Source of the DNA: a bacterium
GTDB lineage: Bacteria; Verrucomicrobiota; Kiritimatiellia; CAIKKV01; CAITUY01
Assembly (NCBI GenBank): GCA_037128595.1
Contig: JBAXWB010000001.1
Location: forward strand, 1 to 64,000
Reading direction: 5' to 3'
DNA: 64,000 nucleotides
In this document: one piece after another, positions 41,500 through 50,176 of the stretch
Layout: each line of letters begins with the position of its first letter
Numbering within the stretch: position 1 is the first letter of the stretch
Notes under the pieces: generated by a model
The model's input: only the letters and a program-made list of their open reading frames with translations
What the model was told of the DNA's origin: nothing
Databases searched by the model: none
Program-made: the position numbers and the translations under genes

Positions 41500-41851
41500 A
41501 ATACGAATTCGTGATCTTCGGGTACGGTGCCGGGTGGGCGTTACTGCTTTTGAACGACGCCTGCCTCAGGAACTATTGATTACGGTAACCTTGCACGCGG
41601 ACTTGCGGCGCGCCTGCCGGAGTGATGATCTCCGCCACACCATTGATTACAGCGTATTGAAAAAAGCGATTTTGGCGGAGAGCGAGTCTAAACCGTATAA
41701 GCTGATCGAGCGGTTGGCTCAGCGGATCGCCGAGCTTTCCCTGCAATCCGAGCTGGTGCAACAGGTGGATGTCACGGTTCAAAAGCTGGGGGCGCTCCGG
41801 TTTGCGCTTTGCAGTGAAGTGGAAATTACAAGGGTCCGGGACGAACGGTGA
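41492..41851 (+). CDS. folB: Dihydroneopterin aldolase
   Basis: 119 residues. [34 protein letters not shown] and [11 protein letters not shown], then [13 protein letters not shown], match FolB throughout. It cleaves dihydroneopterin to 6-hydroxymethyl-dihydropterin in folate synthesis. Start overlaps the kinase by 8 bp, so the pterin genes are translationally coupled to a signalling gene. The next gene, folE, makes its precursor. Confidence 0.92.
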   Translation: MDKIRIRDLRVRCRVGVTAFERRLPQELLITVTLHADLRRACRSDDLRHTIDYSVLKKAILAESESKPYKLIERLAQRIAELSLQSELVQQVDVTVQKLGALRFALCSEVEITRVRDER

Positions 41852-41858
41852 GGCATGT

Positions 41859-42413
41859 ATGAATAAGAAGCGTGTGGCGGGGTTAATTAGGGAATTATTA
41901 GGGGAAATCGGGGAAAACCCTGACCGGGAGGGTCTGGTCAAGACGCCGGAACGCGTGGCCGCCGCCTATGAGTTTCTGACGTCCGGGTACCGGATGTCCG
42001 TTAAGCGGATCGTGAATGGGGCGGTGTTCACGGCGGAAGCCAATAACATGGTCCTGCTCAAAAACATCGAGGTGTACAGTCTCTGTGAACACCACATGCT
42101 CCCGTTTTTCGGTCGATGCCACATCGGCTATATACCCCGCAAGAAAGTCCTGGGCGTCAGCAAGCTGGCCCGTATCGTGGACTGTCATGCTCGGCGCCTT
42201 CAGATTCAGGAGCGGCTGACCGCTCAAATCGCCCATGACATTATGGATTACATCAAGCCCGAGGGGGTGGGTGTGGTCATGGAGTGCCGCCACCTCTGCA
42301 TGATTATGCGGGGGGTCGAGAAGCAGGATTCAGTGATGACGACCTCATCCGTTCTGGGCAGTTTCCACAATGATTCCTCCACCCGGTCCGAGTTTCTCAG
42401 CCTGATTCGATGA
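41859..42413 (+). CDS. folE: GTP cyclohydrolase I
   Basis: 184 residues, the size of the minimal type IA enzyme. The zinc ligands Cys76 and His79 ([10 protein letters not shown]) and Cys147 ([11 protein letters not shown]) are present; GRCHIGYIP and [23 protein letters not shown] follow in order. It makes dihydroneopterin triphosphate from GTP. The ATG at 41859 follows folB by 7 bp; the frame is open upstream but overlaps folB. The stop overlaps the next gene (ATGA). Confidence 0.97.
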   Translation: MNKKRVAGLIRELLGEIGENPDREGLVKTPERVAAAYEFLTSGYRMSVKRIVNGAVFTAEANNMVLLKNIEVYSLCEHHMLPFFGRCHIGYIPRKKVLGVSKLARIVDCHARRLQIQERLTAQIAHDIMDYIKPEGVGVVMECRHLCMIMRGVEKQDSVMTTSSVLGSFHNDSSTRSEFLSLIR

Positions 42414-43624
42414 TTATGAGCAGGCGGAAGACGATCATTTTCCTCGGTGACGGGATGGCGGATGAGCCGATGGCGGAGCTCGGCGGTAAAACCCCCTTAC
42501 AGGTGGCGGCTACACCGGGGATGGACCGGATTGCGAGGGAAGGGCGATCGGGTACTTTGTTAACACTACCGGCCGGTTTTCCAACCAGCAGTGAAGTCGC
42601 CAATATGTCCGTCATGGGCTGTGATCTGCCTTCTGAATATTGCGGGCGGGGTGCCCTCGAGGCGGCGGGGCGGGGAGTACCTCTGGGACTGGACGATATT
42701 GCCTTCCGGGTCAACCTGACCACCGTTGAGAACGGAATCCTGCGTGACTTTTCGGGGGGACGGATTGCGTCCCCTGAGGCCGCGCTCCTGATTGAGGCGT
42801 TGAATGAGCATCTGGGGACGGGTCAAATCCGGTTCCATGCCGGATTGAGCTATCGGAACATTCTTGTGTGCTCGGGGCCTGAATTTTCCGCTCAGGTCAA
42901 GACTGATAAGCCGGATGATAATCACGGTGAGCCGGTGGCGGGGCATCTACCCTGTGCCTTGAGTCCGGCGGGCGAGTTCACCGCGACGGTGTTAAGGCGG
43001 CTGATGGACGAAGCTACGGCGGTGCTCACGAATCACCCGGTGAACCAGCGGCTGAAGGCGGGCGGACGCACGATGGCAAACGGCATATGGCCCTGGAGCG
43101 GCGGGCGGGCAGGGGCATTGAGGAAGCTCAAGGATAAGTACGGCATCACAGGGGCGGTGATTTCCGCTGTGGATGTGATTACCGGTCTGGGGCGATGCCT
43201 GGGGCTGGATGTGGTGCCGGTTTCCGGGGCAACGGGGTACATCGATACCAATTATGAGGGCAAGGCCGCCGCGGCGGTGGAGGCTATTCAGACCCATGAT
43301 TTTGTGTACTTGCATCTGGAGGCCATTGATGAAGTATCCCATGAGCAAAACCTGACTCTTAAAATCAAGGCCATTGAGGATTTTGACTCCAGAATTATCT
43401 GCCCGGTGATGGCGGCGGTGGGGCCGGATGCGAATTATGCCGTGTTGCCGGATCATCCCGTTCCCATCCGGTTGGGCAAACATACGCGCACGCCGGTGCC
43501 GGTGTCGGTGCGGTGTCCCGGGATCCCTCCCGATGGCGTGGCGGCCTTCAATGAGATGGACTGCCTCCGCGGCAGCCTCGGCGCGATGCAGGGGGATGCC
43601 CTGATGCGTATCCTCTTCGGGTGA
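42410..43624 (+). CDS. Cofactor-independent phosphoglycerate mutase, archaeal (ApgM) type
   Basis: 404 residues of the alkaline-phosphatase superfamily. [55 protein letters not shown]-like [14 protein letters not shown] and [15 protein letters not shown], then [21 protein letters not shown], give the metal ligands and phospho-acceptor Ser/Thr. It interconverts 2- and 3-phosphoglycerate; some bacterial members have been proposed as homoserine kinases, which remains possible here. Overlaps folE (ATGA) and the downstream kinase gene's GTG. Confidence 0.85.
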   Translation: MIMSRRKTIIFLGDGMADEPMAELGGKTPLQVAATPGMDRIAREGRSGTLLTLPAGFPTSSEVANMSVMGCDLPSEYCGRGALEAAGRGVPLGLDDIAFRVNLTTVENGILRDFSGGRIASPEAALLIEALNEHLGTGQIRFHAGLSYRNILVCSGPEFSAQVKTDKPDDNHGEPVAGHLPCALSPAGEFTATVLRRLMDEATAVLTNHPVNQRLKAGGRTMANGIWPWSGGRAGALRKLKDKYGITGAVISAVDVITGLGRCLGLDVVPVSGATGYIDTNYEGKAAAAVEAIQTHDFVYLHLEAIDEVSHEQNLTLKIKAIEDFDSRIICPVMAAVGPDANYAVLPDHPVPIRLGKHTRTPVPVSVRCPGIPPDGVAAFNEMDCLRGSLGAMQGDALMRILFG

Positions 43625-43653
43625 CCGCACGGAGTGCTGGAAGGAATCGCGAC

Positions 43654-45369
43654 ATGGCAAGTGACAACCAGTCTTCAAAAACGATGCGGATTGATATTCC
43701 CGCGGCCCCTTCCGGCCGGTGGCCACGCCACTTAACCCCGGCTCAGGCGGCGGACGGGACCCGTCCGCGCAAGACGTTTGGAGAGATCGCCGTCCAGAAT
43801 TCGGATTTAAGCGAATTGTTCCAGAACGTCTATGATTCGGCCTTCATCACCGAACTGAACGGGAAAATTGTCGATGCGAATGTCCGCGCGACCCAGTCGT
43901 TTTTATACACGCAGGCCCAATTCAAGCAGGCCGCCATCATGGATATTGTGCTGGGGATGACGGAACACGTCCTCGCAACCATTGGTGACAATCTGCGGAA
44001 TGACCGGTTTACCCTTATCCAGGCGGAATGCGCGAGGCAGGACGGGTCACTCGTGCCCTCTGAAATTTCCACCTGCAAGATCACCCTCTCGGGCAAGACC
44101 TACCTCTGTTTTTTTATAAGGGATATCAGTGCGCGCAAGGAGGCGGAAGACGCCTTGCAGGCGGCGCATGACACGCTGGAGGCGGAGGTGCGTGAGCGGA
44201 CCCGGATCAACGAGGAGCTGAGCCAGGAGATCGCGCGACGGACGCGGATCGAGGCGGAACTGAATCTGGCCATCGAACAGCTTCAGAAACATGACCGGGC
44301 TAAATCGCAGTTTGTTTCAAATGTGTCCCATGAATTGAAAACCCCGCTTTCATCCATCAACTACATGGCCGGGAATATGGTCAAAGGGATTGCCGGGCCG
44401 ATGACGGAACAGGGAAAAACCTATCTGAGTATGATTCGAGAGGACTGTCAGCGGTTGCAGCGGACGGTGGATGACATTCTGGACATGAGTCGTATTGAAT
44501 CGAATACGCTCCGCCTGAATCTGGTGCGCGTGAACTTCGGCCGGTTTCTCCGGCGAACCATCGAATCGCTGAGAATGCAGATTGAGGCGCAGGGCCTGAG
44601 CTTGGATCTGGGGGTGGAAGGGGCAGGGTTTGCCGCCTGTGATCCGCAAAAAATGGAGCGGGTGATCTTTAATGTGGTCAAGAATGCCATTAAGTACAAT
44701 ACCGCCAAGGGGTTCATTAAGATCCGGCTCCGTTCCAACGAAAAAGAGAGCGGGCAGCATGTGATCGAGGTGATTGACAGCGGGATTGGCATTGAGGCGG
44801 AACACTTGCCACGGATCACCGAGCGTTTTTTCCGGGTGGGCGAGTATGTGAGCGGGGCCGGCCTGGGGTTGGCCATTTGTAAAGATCTGATGGTCCGGCA
44901 TGGGGGGATGATTGAAGTGACCAGTCCGCCTGCGGGCTTCAATAAGGGCACTCAAGTCTCCCTGTTGATGCCGGTGGTTCCCCCGCCCTGGGCCCTGCTG
45001 GCCTATGAGGATGATGCCGTGCGGGATCGGGTGACCGCCTGGTTGGAGGAATATGGCTACCGGGTCAGTTCCGGTAAACTGGCTGATGGCACCTGGGAGA
45101 CCGCCTTGGCGGGAGTAAAGCCGGATCTGGTGATCCTGGAGTGGATTCATGCGGGTATGAATGGCGGCATCGTGATCTCCATGCTCAAGGGGGGGGAATC
45201 CCTGGCACGGGTGCCGGTACTGGCGATAACGGATGCGGAGCCGGCGGTCGCCAAACGGGAAATTCTGGAGGGATTTGAAATCCCGAGACTCCTGCCCTCC
45301 TTCAATCAGGAGGAGTTATGGGCGTGCGTGGAGGAAGTGGTGCTGGGTCGGAAACGGTTGGATGTCTGA
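43654..45369 (+). CDS. PAS sensor histidine kinase with pseudo-receiver
   Basis: 571 residues from ATG 43654 (GGAAGGA upstream; a GTG at 43621 is possible). A PAS domain (about 45-155, SAFITELNGKIVDANVRATQ) leads to a long coiled coil, then HisKA with His226 (NVSHELKTPLSSINYMAG) and HATPase (NVVKNAIKYNT, DSGIGIE, GAGLGLAICKDL). The C-terminal receiver-like domain lacks the phospho-acceptor: VILEWIHAG where Asp is expected. It is cytoplasmic. A two-receiver protein is encoded 19 bp downstream and is the probable partner. Confidence 0.9.
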   Translation: MASDNQSSKTMRIDIPAAPSGRWPRHLTPAQAADGTRPRKTFGEIAVQNSDLSELFQNVYDSAFITELNGKIVDANVRATQSFLYTQAQFKQAAIMDIVLGMTEHVLATIGDNLRNDRFTLIQAECARQDGSLVPSEISTCKITLSGKTYLCFFIRDISARKEAEDALQAAHDTLEAEVRERTRINEELSQEIARRTRIEAELNLAIEQLQKHDRAKSQFVSNVSHELKTPLSSINYMAGNMVKGIAGPMTEQGKTYLSMIREDCQRLQRTVDDILDMSRIESNTLRLNLVRVNFGRFLRRTIESLRMQIEAQGLSLDLGVEGAGFAACDPQKMERVIFNVVKNAIKYNTAKGFIKIRLRSNEKESGQHVIEVIDSGIGIEAEHLPRITERFFRVGEYVSGAGLGLAICKDLMVRHGGMIEVTSPPAGFNKGTQVSLLMPVVPPPWALLAYEDDAVRDRVTAWLEEYGYRVSSGKLADGTWETALAGVKPDLVILEWIHAGMNGGIVISMLKGGESLARVPVLAITDAEPAVAKREILEGFEIPRLLPSFNQEELWACVEEVVLGRKRLDV

Positions 45370-45388
45370 GCAAGGAGAATGATGCAAC

Positions 45389-46159
45389 ATGAGTGATAAA
45401 ATGGACCGGATTTTGTTGGTTGATGACGAACGGCATTTGCTGATCTCGCTTAAGGACTATCTGGTCAGCGAGCGGTTTGATGTGGTGACGGCGACGAGCG
45501 GCGAAGAGGCCCTTGCCATTCTGGATCAGACCCGGCCGGATTTGATTGTGCTGGATATCAGTATGCCCGGAATGGGGGGGCTAGGGTTTCTGCGACAGAT
45601 TACCGGCGCTGATGGCAAAACCGCCTATCCGGTGCTGGTGCTGACGGCGCGCTCCATGCTGGAAAACTTTTTTGATTCGGTGGCCGTGGCCGGGTTTCTC
45701 ACCAAGCCCTGTGATGAAAATAAACTGGTCCGCACGATCCGCAAAATTCTGGCATCCACCCAGAAACGCCCTGTCCGCAGTCAGGGTCAGATGTTTACGG
45801 TGCTGCTGGCTGAGGATGATCCCCTGCTGATTCCGGGGATGACGGCGGCCTTTTCGGCGGCCGGGTTCGAGGTGGTCACGGTGGAGAATGGGCCGGATGT
45901 CCTGGATAAAGCGGTCACGATGAATCCAGATGTGGTCGTGATGAAGGAGGTGCTCCCGCGCCTGAACGGTTCCGCGGTGGCCCGGCTGATTGATGTGATG
46001 ACCAGCCTGAGCGGTCTGCCGGTGGTGCTTTATGATGAACGGTTAAGCGAAGGGAAGGCGGAGAGATCAAAGTCTACCTTTGCCAGATGCGTGAAACAGC
46101 ATCTGTCCGTAAATCAGCCCGGAGCATTGGTGGCGGCCACCCAGGCGTTGCTTCACTGA
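45389..46159 (+). CDS. Tandem receiver-domain response regulator
   Basis: 256 residues with two receiver domains and no output domain. The first (1-125) is complete: LVDDERHLL, acceptor Asp56 (IVLDISMP), Thr in VLTARS and Lys in TKPCDENK. The second (about 132-256) begins LLAEDDPLLIP but has Lys-Glu (VVVMKEVLP) at the acceptor position, so it should not be phosphorylated there. It may act as a phospho-sink or adaptor for the kinases upstream. AAGGAG is 11 nt from the ATG. The stop overlaps the convergent permease gene by 7 bp. Confidence 0.85.
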   Translation: MSDKMDRILLVDDERHLLISLKDYLVSERFDVVTATSGEEALAILDQTRPDLIVLDISMPGMGGLGFLRQITGADGKTAYPVLVLTARSMLENFFDSVAVAGFLTKPCDENKLVRTIRKILASTQKRPVRSQGQMFTVLLAEDDPLLIPGMTAAFSAAGFEVVTVENGPDVLDKAVTMNPDVVVMKEVLPRLNGSAVARLIDVMTSLSGLPVVLYDERLSEGKAERSKSTFARCVKQHLSVNQPGALVAATQALLH

Positions 46160-49100
46160 TTTCGCAGGGCGTCGAGCAGGGGCGCCCGGAGCGCGATCCA
46201 GGTGGCCAGCAGAATCCAGATGATCTGAAAAAGGCTTATTCCGCAGATGAGGGGCAGGATGAGCGCCCAGGGGTATTCGCCCCCGGGGGCCTGAAGGCTG
46301 GGCCAGATGGCCGCCAGTGAAGAGGTTGCGCCGATGGCCAGGCCGGATCCGAGAATGAGCCCCTGTTCCGCCAGTACCCCTTTGAGAATCTGGCGACGGG
46401 TATAGCCTGTAGCGGATAACAGGGCGAGTTCATGCCGGCGCTCTTGAATATTCCGCAAAATCACGATGGTCATACCGGCCGTTCCCAGAAGCAGGCCCAG
46501 TCCGCCCAGCACCAGAAACATGGCCATATAAGTGGATTCCACCACGTAAAATGACTTCAGCCGTTCAGTCGTGGAGGTGATCGCAAGACCCCATTTTTCC
46601 AGTTTGAGAGAGAGCGCCTCCCTGACTCGCGTCTCGGTACCGGGAGGGGTGTCAATCAGGAATAGGCGCGACCCGCTTTCCGAGGGGTACTGCGCGGCAA
46701 AGTCACGGGCGGAAATCAGAATGGAGCCCTGGAATACCGACAGGCGCATGGGCAGGGTGCCCACCAGTTTTACGCGGAATGGGACGCCCTGCTCATTTCT
46801 GAAAATCACGCTGTCGCCGTTCAGGGCGCCGGTCTTCATTTTTAAGCCCCAGTCGGCGGTATTGGCATCTCCCGCCAGGCCCGGGATGGCGCCGTCCGGA
46901 CAAGAGGTGGTGAGTAACGTCCAGAGCGGGGCGCCGGCCGGTGAGGTTTGAAACGCGCCCCGTTGTTGAAAGTCGCGGGGGGCAACGCCGATCAGGGTGG
47001 GGGCCTGGGCGCGGTTGAGGTTCAGGCAGCTGGCATCATCGCCTTCCCTGACTTTCATTGAGACGATCCGTGCTGATTTTAAGTCCGGGTGCAGGTCAAG
47101 GTTGAACCGGGTCCGTCCTTCCGGACGGCTCAGGTCGGCTTGAATCGGGAGCGTGGATTCCCCGAACAGGGCGAAGCCGCCCGTCCCGGAATCGCGCCGG
47201 GCGGCGTGGCCCCCGACATCCTCCTGCATGGCGGCGACCGCCAGGATTAAAAAGCACCCGCAGGCGAGCAGGCCGGCGGCGGTCAGGCTCCGTGAGGGAT
47301 GGCGGCCGGCGTTGCGCAACCCCAGTGTCAGAAGGGTCAGACGGCCACCGGGCTGGGCCAGACGTGAATAGAGCAGCGCGGCGAGGCTGAGCTGTGAAAT
47401 CAGGAGCAGACTGCCGGCGGCAAAGAAAAGGGAGGAGGCGTCGGGAGGGGAGGCCACCGAGGCATATCCGATCAGGAGGAGGCTGGAGACGAGGCCGGCA
47501 AGGGTTAGGCCACTGATCCACCCCAGTTTCGACCTCCGGAGAGGAGTCGCCGGAGATCGTATGTCTGTGGCCTCACCGGAAAGGAGTGGCTGAATGGCCT
47601 GGCAGGTCTGCCGCCGGAGGACGAAGATGAGGGCAAGCAGGAGGAACCCGAAGCTCATCAGGGCCCCCAAGGCGGTTGTGGAGGCTGTGGCATGGTACTG
47701 AATTTCCGCCCGGGCAACAGCTCCCTGCCAGAAATGGCTCAGACCCCAGATCATGGCGCGGGTGTAGTAAGTTCCAAGTACTGCCCCGGCCAACGTCCCT
47801 GCGGCGGCAAGCAGGACGCATTCCTGAAGCCATAAGCGGCGGATCTGGCGTGGCTGAAAACCCAGGGCCAGCAACACTCCGGTTTCTTCCGCCCGCTGTT
47901 GAACGCCAAAGGCAAAAAGCAAACCGGTGAGCATGAGGCTGGCCATAATCAGGAAAAAACTCATGCCCAGAAAAAGCTGCCCGAAATCCATGGCTTCTGC
48001 CGCCGCCTTGAGCGCGGTCTCGCGGAGGGGTTGGAAGAGGAGGCCCAGTTCGGTCGGATCAAGATGTTGCTCCAGGGCTTCTGTGATCGCCTCCGCTCCC
48101 CCCTCATTGGCGCGGAAGCGGATCGCGGTGAGACTTCCGAACCGGTTGGCCCACATTTCCTGACCGGCCTTCAAGGTGACCACCGCTTTGGGCATCGCCC
48201 GGTAATCGTTCCAGTAAGTCGTGTTGGCGGGGTCTTCAAGCTGGTCGCGTTTCAGGGGCATCCCGATATCCCACTCGGCACATCGCCCGGCATCGGTCAG
48301 TCCCGGAAACTCCGGGGCCAGGGTCCGCTCATCGGAAAACTCAGCCATCTCCGCGATGCGGCGGATTTTGAATACGCGGTTCGTTTCCACAAAGTGATTC
48401 AATGCGCTGAACTCGAAATAGGTCAAGGTCACGGAGTCGCCCGGCCGGGCTTCAAGTTGATCCGCCAGCCACCGGTTCACAATGATGTCGTCATCGTTCA
48501 TGTCAGGCGGCACCAGTCCCAGCGCTGAATCTGCGGAGGGCGAGAGCGCGATGACAAAAGAGTAGGGGGTTTCGCGGAGGGGCTGGCTCCCTGTCCGGGC
48601 AATGGAGTTGACGAGATAAGTCAGGGCGCCAACTGATTTCGGCAGGTGCGACAAGGTGGTGTCGACCTTCGGGTCCATGAAGATCCGGTCGCATTCAAGT
48701 TGAAACAGGCGGCCGTCCTCAAAGGTTCGCAGTGTCAGCCCGGCATCTGCGAGCCGCCAGACCTTGCGAAGCGCCTGATTCAGGTCGGTCTGCCCGTCTG
48801 TCAGCAGAAGATTCGCCTGCCCGGGCAGGCCGGCCGCCTGTTGCAGTCCGGACAGGTTGAGGAAGACGGTACAGGGGATTTGCTGATTGGCGGCCAGGCT
48901 GAACCGGCCCAGTTGCGCGTCCCGGATAATCGCCTCAACGGTGAAGGTCGCCCGGAGGGTGTCCTGCTTCTCCCGGGACGAGAGCGGGGCGTCCCGGGAC
49001 ATCAGGGCTGGCTTGCTGAACCGGATGGAAAGAGGATCCCCGAAGTGGAGTTGAAGTTCGTCTGCCAGCCTGGCATTAATGGCAATGCCCGTAGGGGAGA

Positions 49101-49488
49101 GGACTGGTTTCGGGGCGTCGGCGAAGGTCCAGAACGACTCCTGTACTCCCAGTATCTGGATGCCGTTGCAGGGACGGGGTTCGGGGCCGTCCTCTTTTGA
49201 GCGCACGGCAAGGCCGCGAAAGAGGAGCGCAGGGGAGACGGTGGCGCCCGTTTCGTTCTGCAGGCGGACGGCAAGGTCTGCCGGGAAAAATCGACCCCGG
49301 CTGTCCAGGACCGTTTGAATGGTGCCCAGGCGGAGCAGGGCGGATTGCGTGAGGCTGAACCGGATCGAGTCGCCGACCAACAGGGCCCCCACCAGGATGG
49401 CGGTGGCCAGCACGGTTCCGGCCAGCACCAGCGCATGAGCCCGGCGATAGAACCATAGACTGCGGAGGGTGAGTTTAAGCAGCGTCAT
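46153..49488 (-). CDS. Giant FtsX-type ABC permease
   Basis: 1111 residues. An N-terminal transmembrane segment (HALVLAGTVLATAILVGALLVGDS) precedes a large extracytoplasmic region. A first FtsX domain has segments near 510-640 (LFLGMSFFLIMASLMLTGLLFAFGV), more segments lie in the middle, a second extracytoplasmic region runs to about 1000, and a last FtsX domain reads MFLVLGGLGLLLGTAGMTIVIL and RRHELALLSATGYTRRQI. This duplicated layout is YbbP/MacB-related and frequent in Planctomycetes and Verrucomicrobia. Substrate unknown; lipid or lipoprotein handling is plausible. It overlaps its ATPase by 14 bp. Confidence 0.85.
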   Translation of the reverse strand: MTLLKLTLRSLWFYRRAHALVLAGTVLATAILVGALLVGDSIRFSLTQSALLRLGTIQTVLDSRGRFFPADLAVRLQNETGATVSPALLFRGLAVRSKEDGPEPRPCNGIQILGVQESFWTFADAPKPVLSPTGIAINARLADELQLHFGDPLSIRFSKPALMSRDAPLSSREKQDTLRATFTVEAIIRDAQLGRFSLAANQQIPCTVFLNLSGLQQAAGLPGQANLLLTDGQTDLNQALRKVWRLADAGLTLRTFEDGRLFQLECDRIFMDPKVDTTLSHLPKSVGALTYLVNSIARTGSQPLRETPYSFVIALSPSADSALGLVPPDMNDDDIIVNRWLADQLEARPGDSVTLTYFEFSALNHFVETNRVFKIRRIAEMAEFSDERTLAPEFPGLTDAGRCAEWDIGMPLKRDQLEDPANTTYWNDYRAMPKAVVTLKAGQEMWANRFGSLTAIRFRANEGGAEAITEALEQHLDPTELGLLFQPLRETALKAAAEAMDFGQLFLGMSFFLIMASLMLTGLLFAFGVQQRAEETGVLLALGFQPRQIRRLWLQECVLLAAAGTLAGAVLGTYYTRAMIWGLSHFWQGAVARAEIQYHATASTTALGALMSFGFLLLALIFVLRRQTCQAIQPLLSGEATDIRSPATPLRRSKLGWISGLTLAGLVSSLLLIGYASVASPPDASSLFFAAGSLLLISQLSLAALLYSRLAQPGGRLTLLTLGLRNAGRHPSRSLTAAGLLACGCFLILAVAAMQEDVGGHAARRDSGTGGFALFGESTLPIQADLSRPEGRTRFNLDLHPDLKSARIVSMKVREGDDASCLNLNRAQAPTLIGVAPRDFQQRGAFQTSPAGAPLWTLLTTSCPDGAIPGLAGDANTADWGLKMKTGALNGDSVIFRNEQGVPFRVKLVGTLPMRLSVFQGSILISARDFAAQYPSESGSRLFLIDTPPGTETRVREALSLKLEKWGLAITSTTERLKSFYVVESTYMAMFLVLGGLGLLLGTAGMTIVILRNIQERRHELALLSATGYTRRQILKGVLAEQGLILGSGLAIGATSSLAAIWPSLQAPGGEYPWALILPLICGISLFQIIWILLATWIALRAPLLDALRNQ

Positions 49489-50176
49489 GGGTGTTCAATA
49501 CCAGCTGGCCGTCAATCAGTTCATAGACCCGGTCCATGCGCCTGGCCAGCGATAACGAATGGGTGACGACAATGAGGGTCATGCCCTCCTGCTTATTCAT
49601 GGAGACCAGAAGATCCGCCAGACGTTCGGCACCGGAATGGTCCAGGGAGCCGGTGGGCTCATCGGCCAGCAGCAAACGGGGCCGGTTGATCATGGCCCGG
49701 GCCACGGCCACCCTGAGTTGTTCGCCGACGGATAACTGGCCGGGCCGGTGTTCCAGGCGGTGGGACAGGCCGACCTGCTCCAACAGACGCCGGGCCCGCG
49801 GCTCTGCACCTGCCGCCTTCCGGTTCACGAGAACCGGCACCAACACATTTTCGAGGACATTACATTGTTTCAGAAGATGGTGCGTCTGGAAAATCAGGCC
49901 GATTTTTTCGTTGCGGACCCGGGCCTGATCCCGGGCGGACAGGAAATTGAGATTCAGGCCATCGAGCAGGAGTTGCCCGGAGGTCGGCGTGTCGAGTGTG
50001 CCGATGATATTCAGCAGGGTGCTTTTCCCCGAGCCGGAGGGCCCGACAATGGCGATGGTTTCGCCGGCAGCCACTTTTAACGTGATCTCCTTCAAAACCG
50101 GCAGCCCGCCTTCAGTTGGGGTGGGATAGGTTTTGCTGATCTTCTCGAGGTGTAGCAGGGGGCTGGGTGTATTCAT
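49475..50176 (-). CDS. MacB/LolD-like ABC ATPase
   Basis: 233 residues. Walker A GPSGSGKS spans residues 45-52; QTHHLLKQCNVLENVLVPVLVN is LolD/MacB-like, and LADEPTGSLDHSGAERLADLL carries Walker B. The signature reads LSVGEQLRVAVARAM, with Val replacing the usual first Gly of LSGGE, an unusual change in an otherwise intact ATPase. It pairs with the giant permease encoded next and overlaps the upstream fusion gene by 4 bp. Confidence 0.92.
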   Translation of the reverse strand: MNTPSPLLHLEKISKTYPTPTEGGLPVLKEITLKVAAGETIAIVGPSGSGKSTLLNIIGTLDTPTSGQLLLDGLNLNFLSARDQARVRNEKIGLIFQTHHLLKQCNVLENVLVPVLVNRKAAGAEPRARRLLEQVGLSHRLEHRPGQLSVGEQLRVAVARAMINRPRLLLADEPTGSLDHSGAERLADLLVSMNKQEGMTLIVVTHSLSLARRMDRVYELIDGQLVLNTHDAA

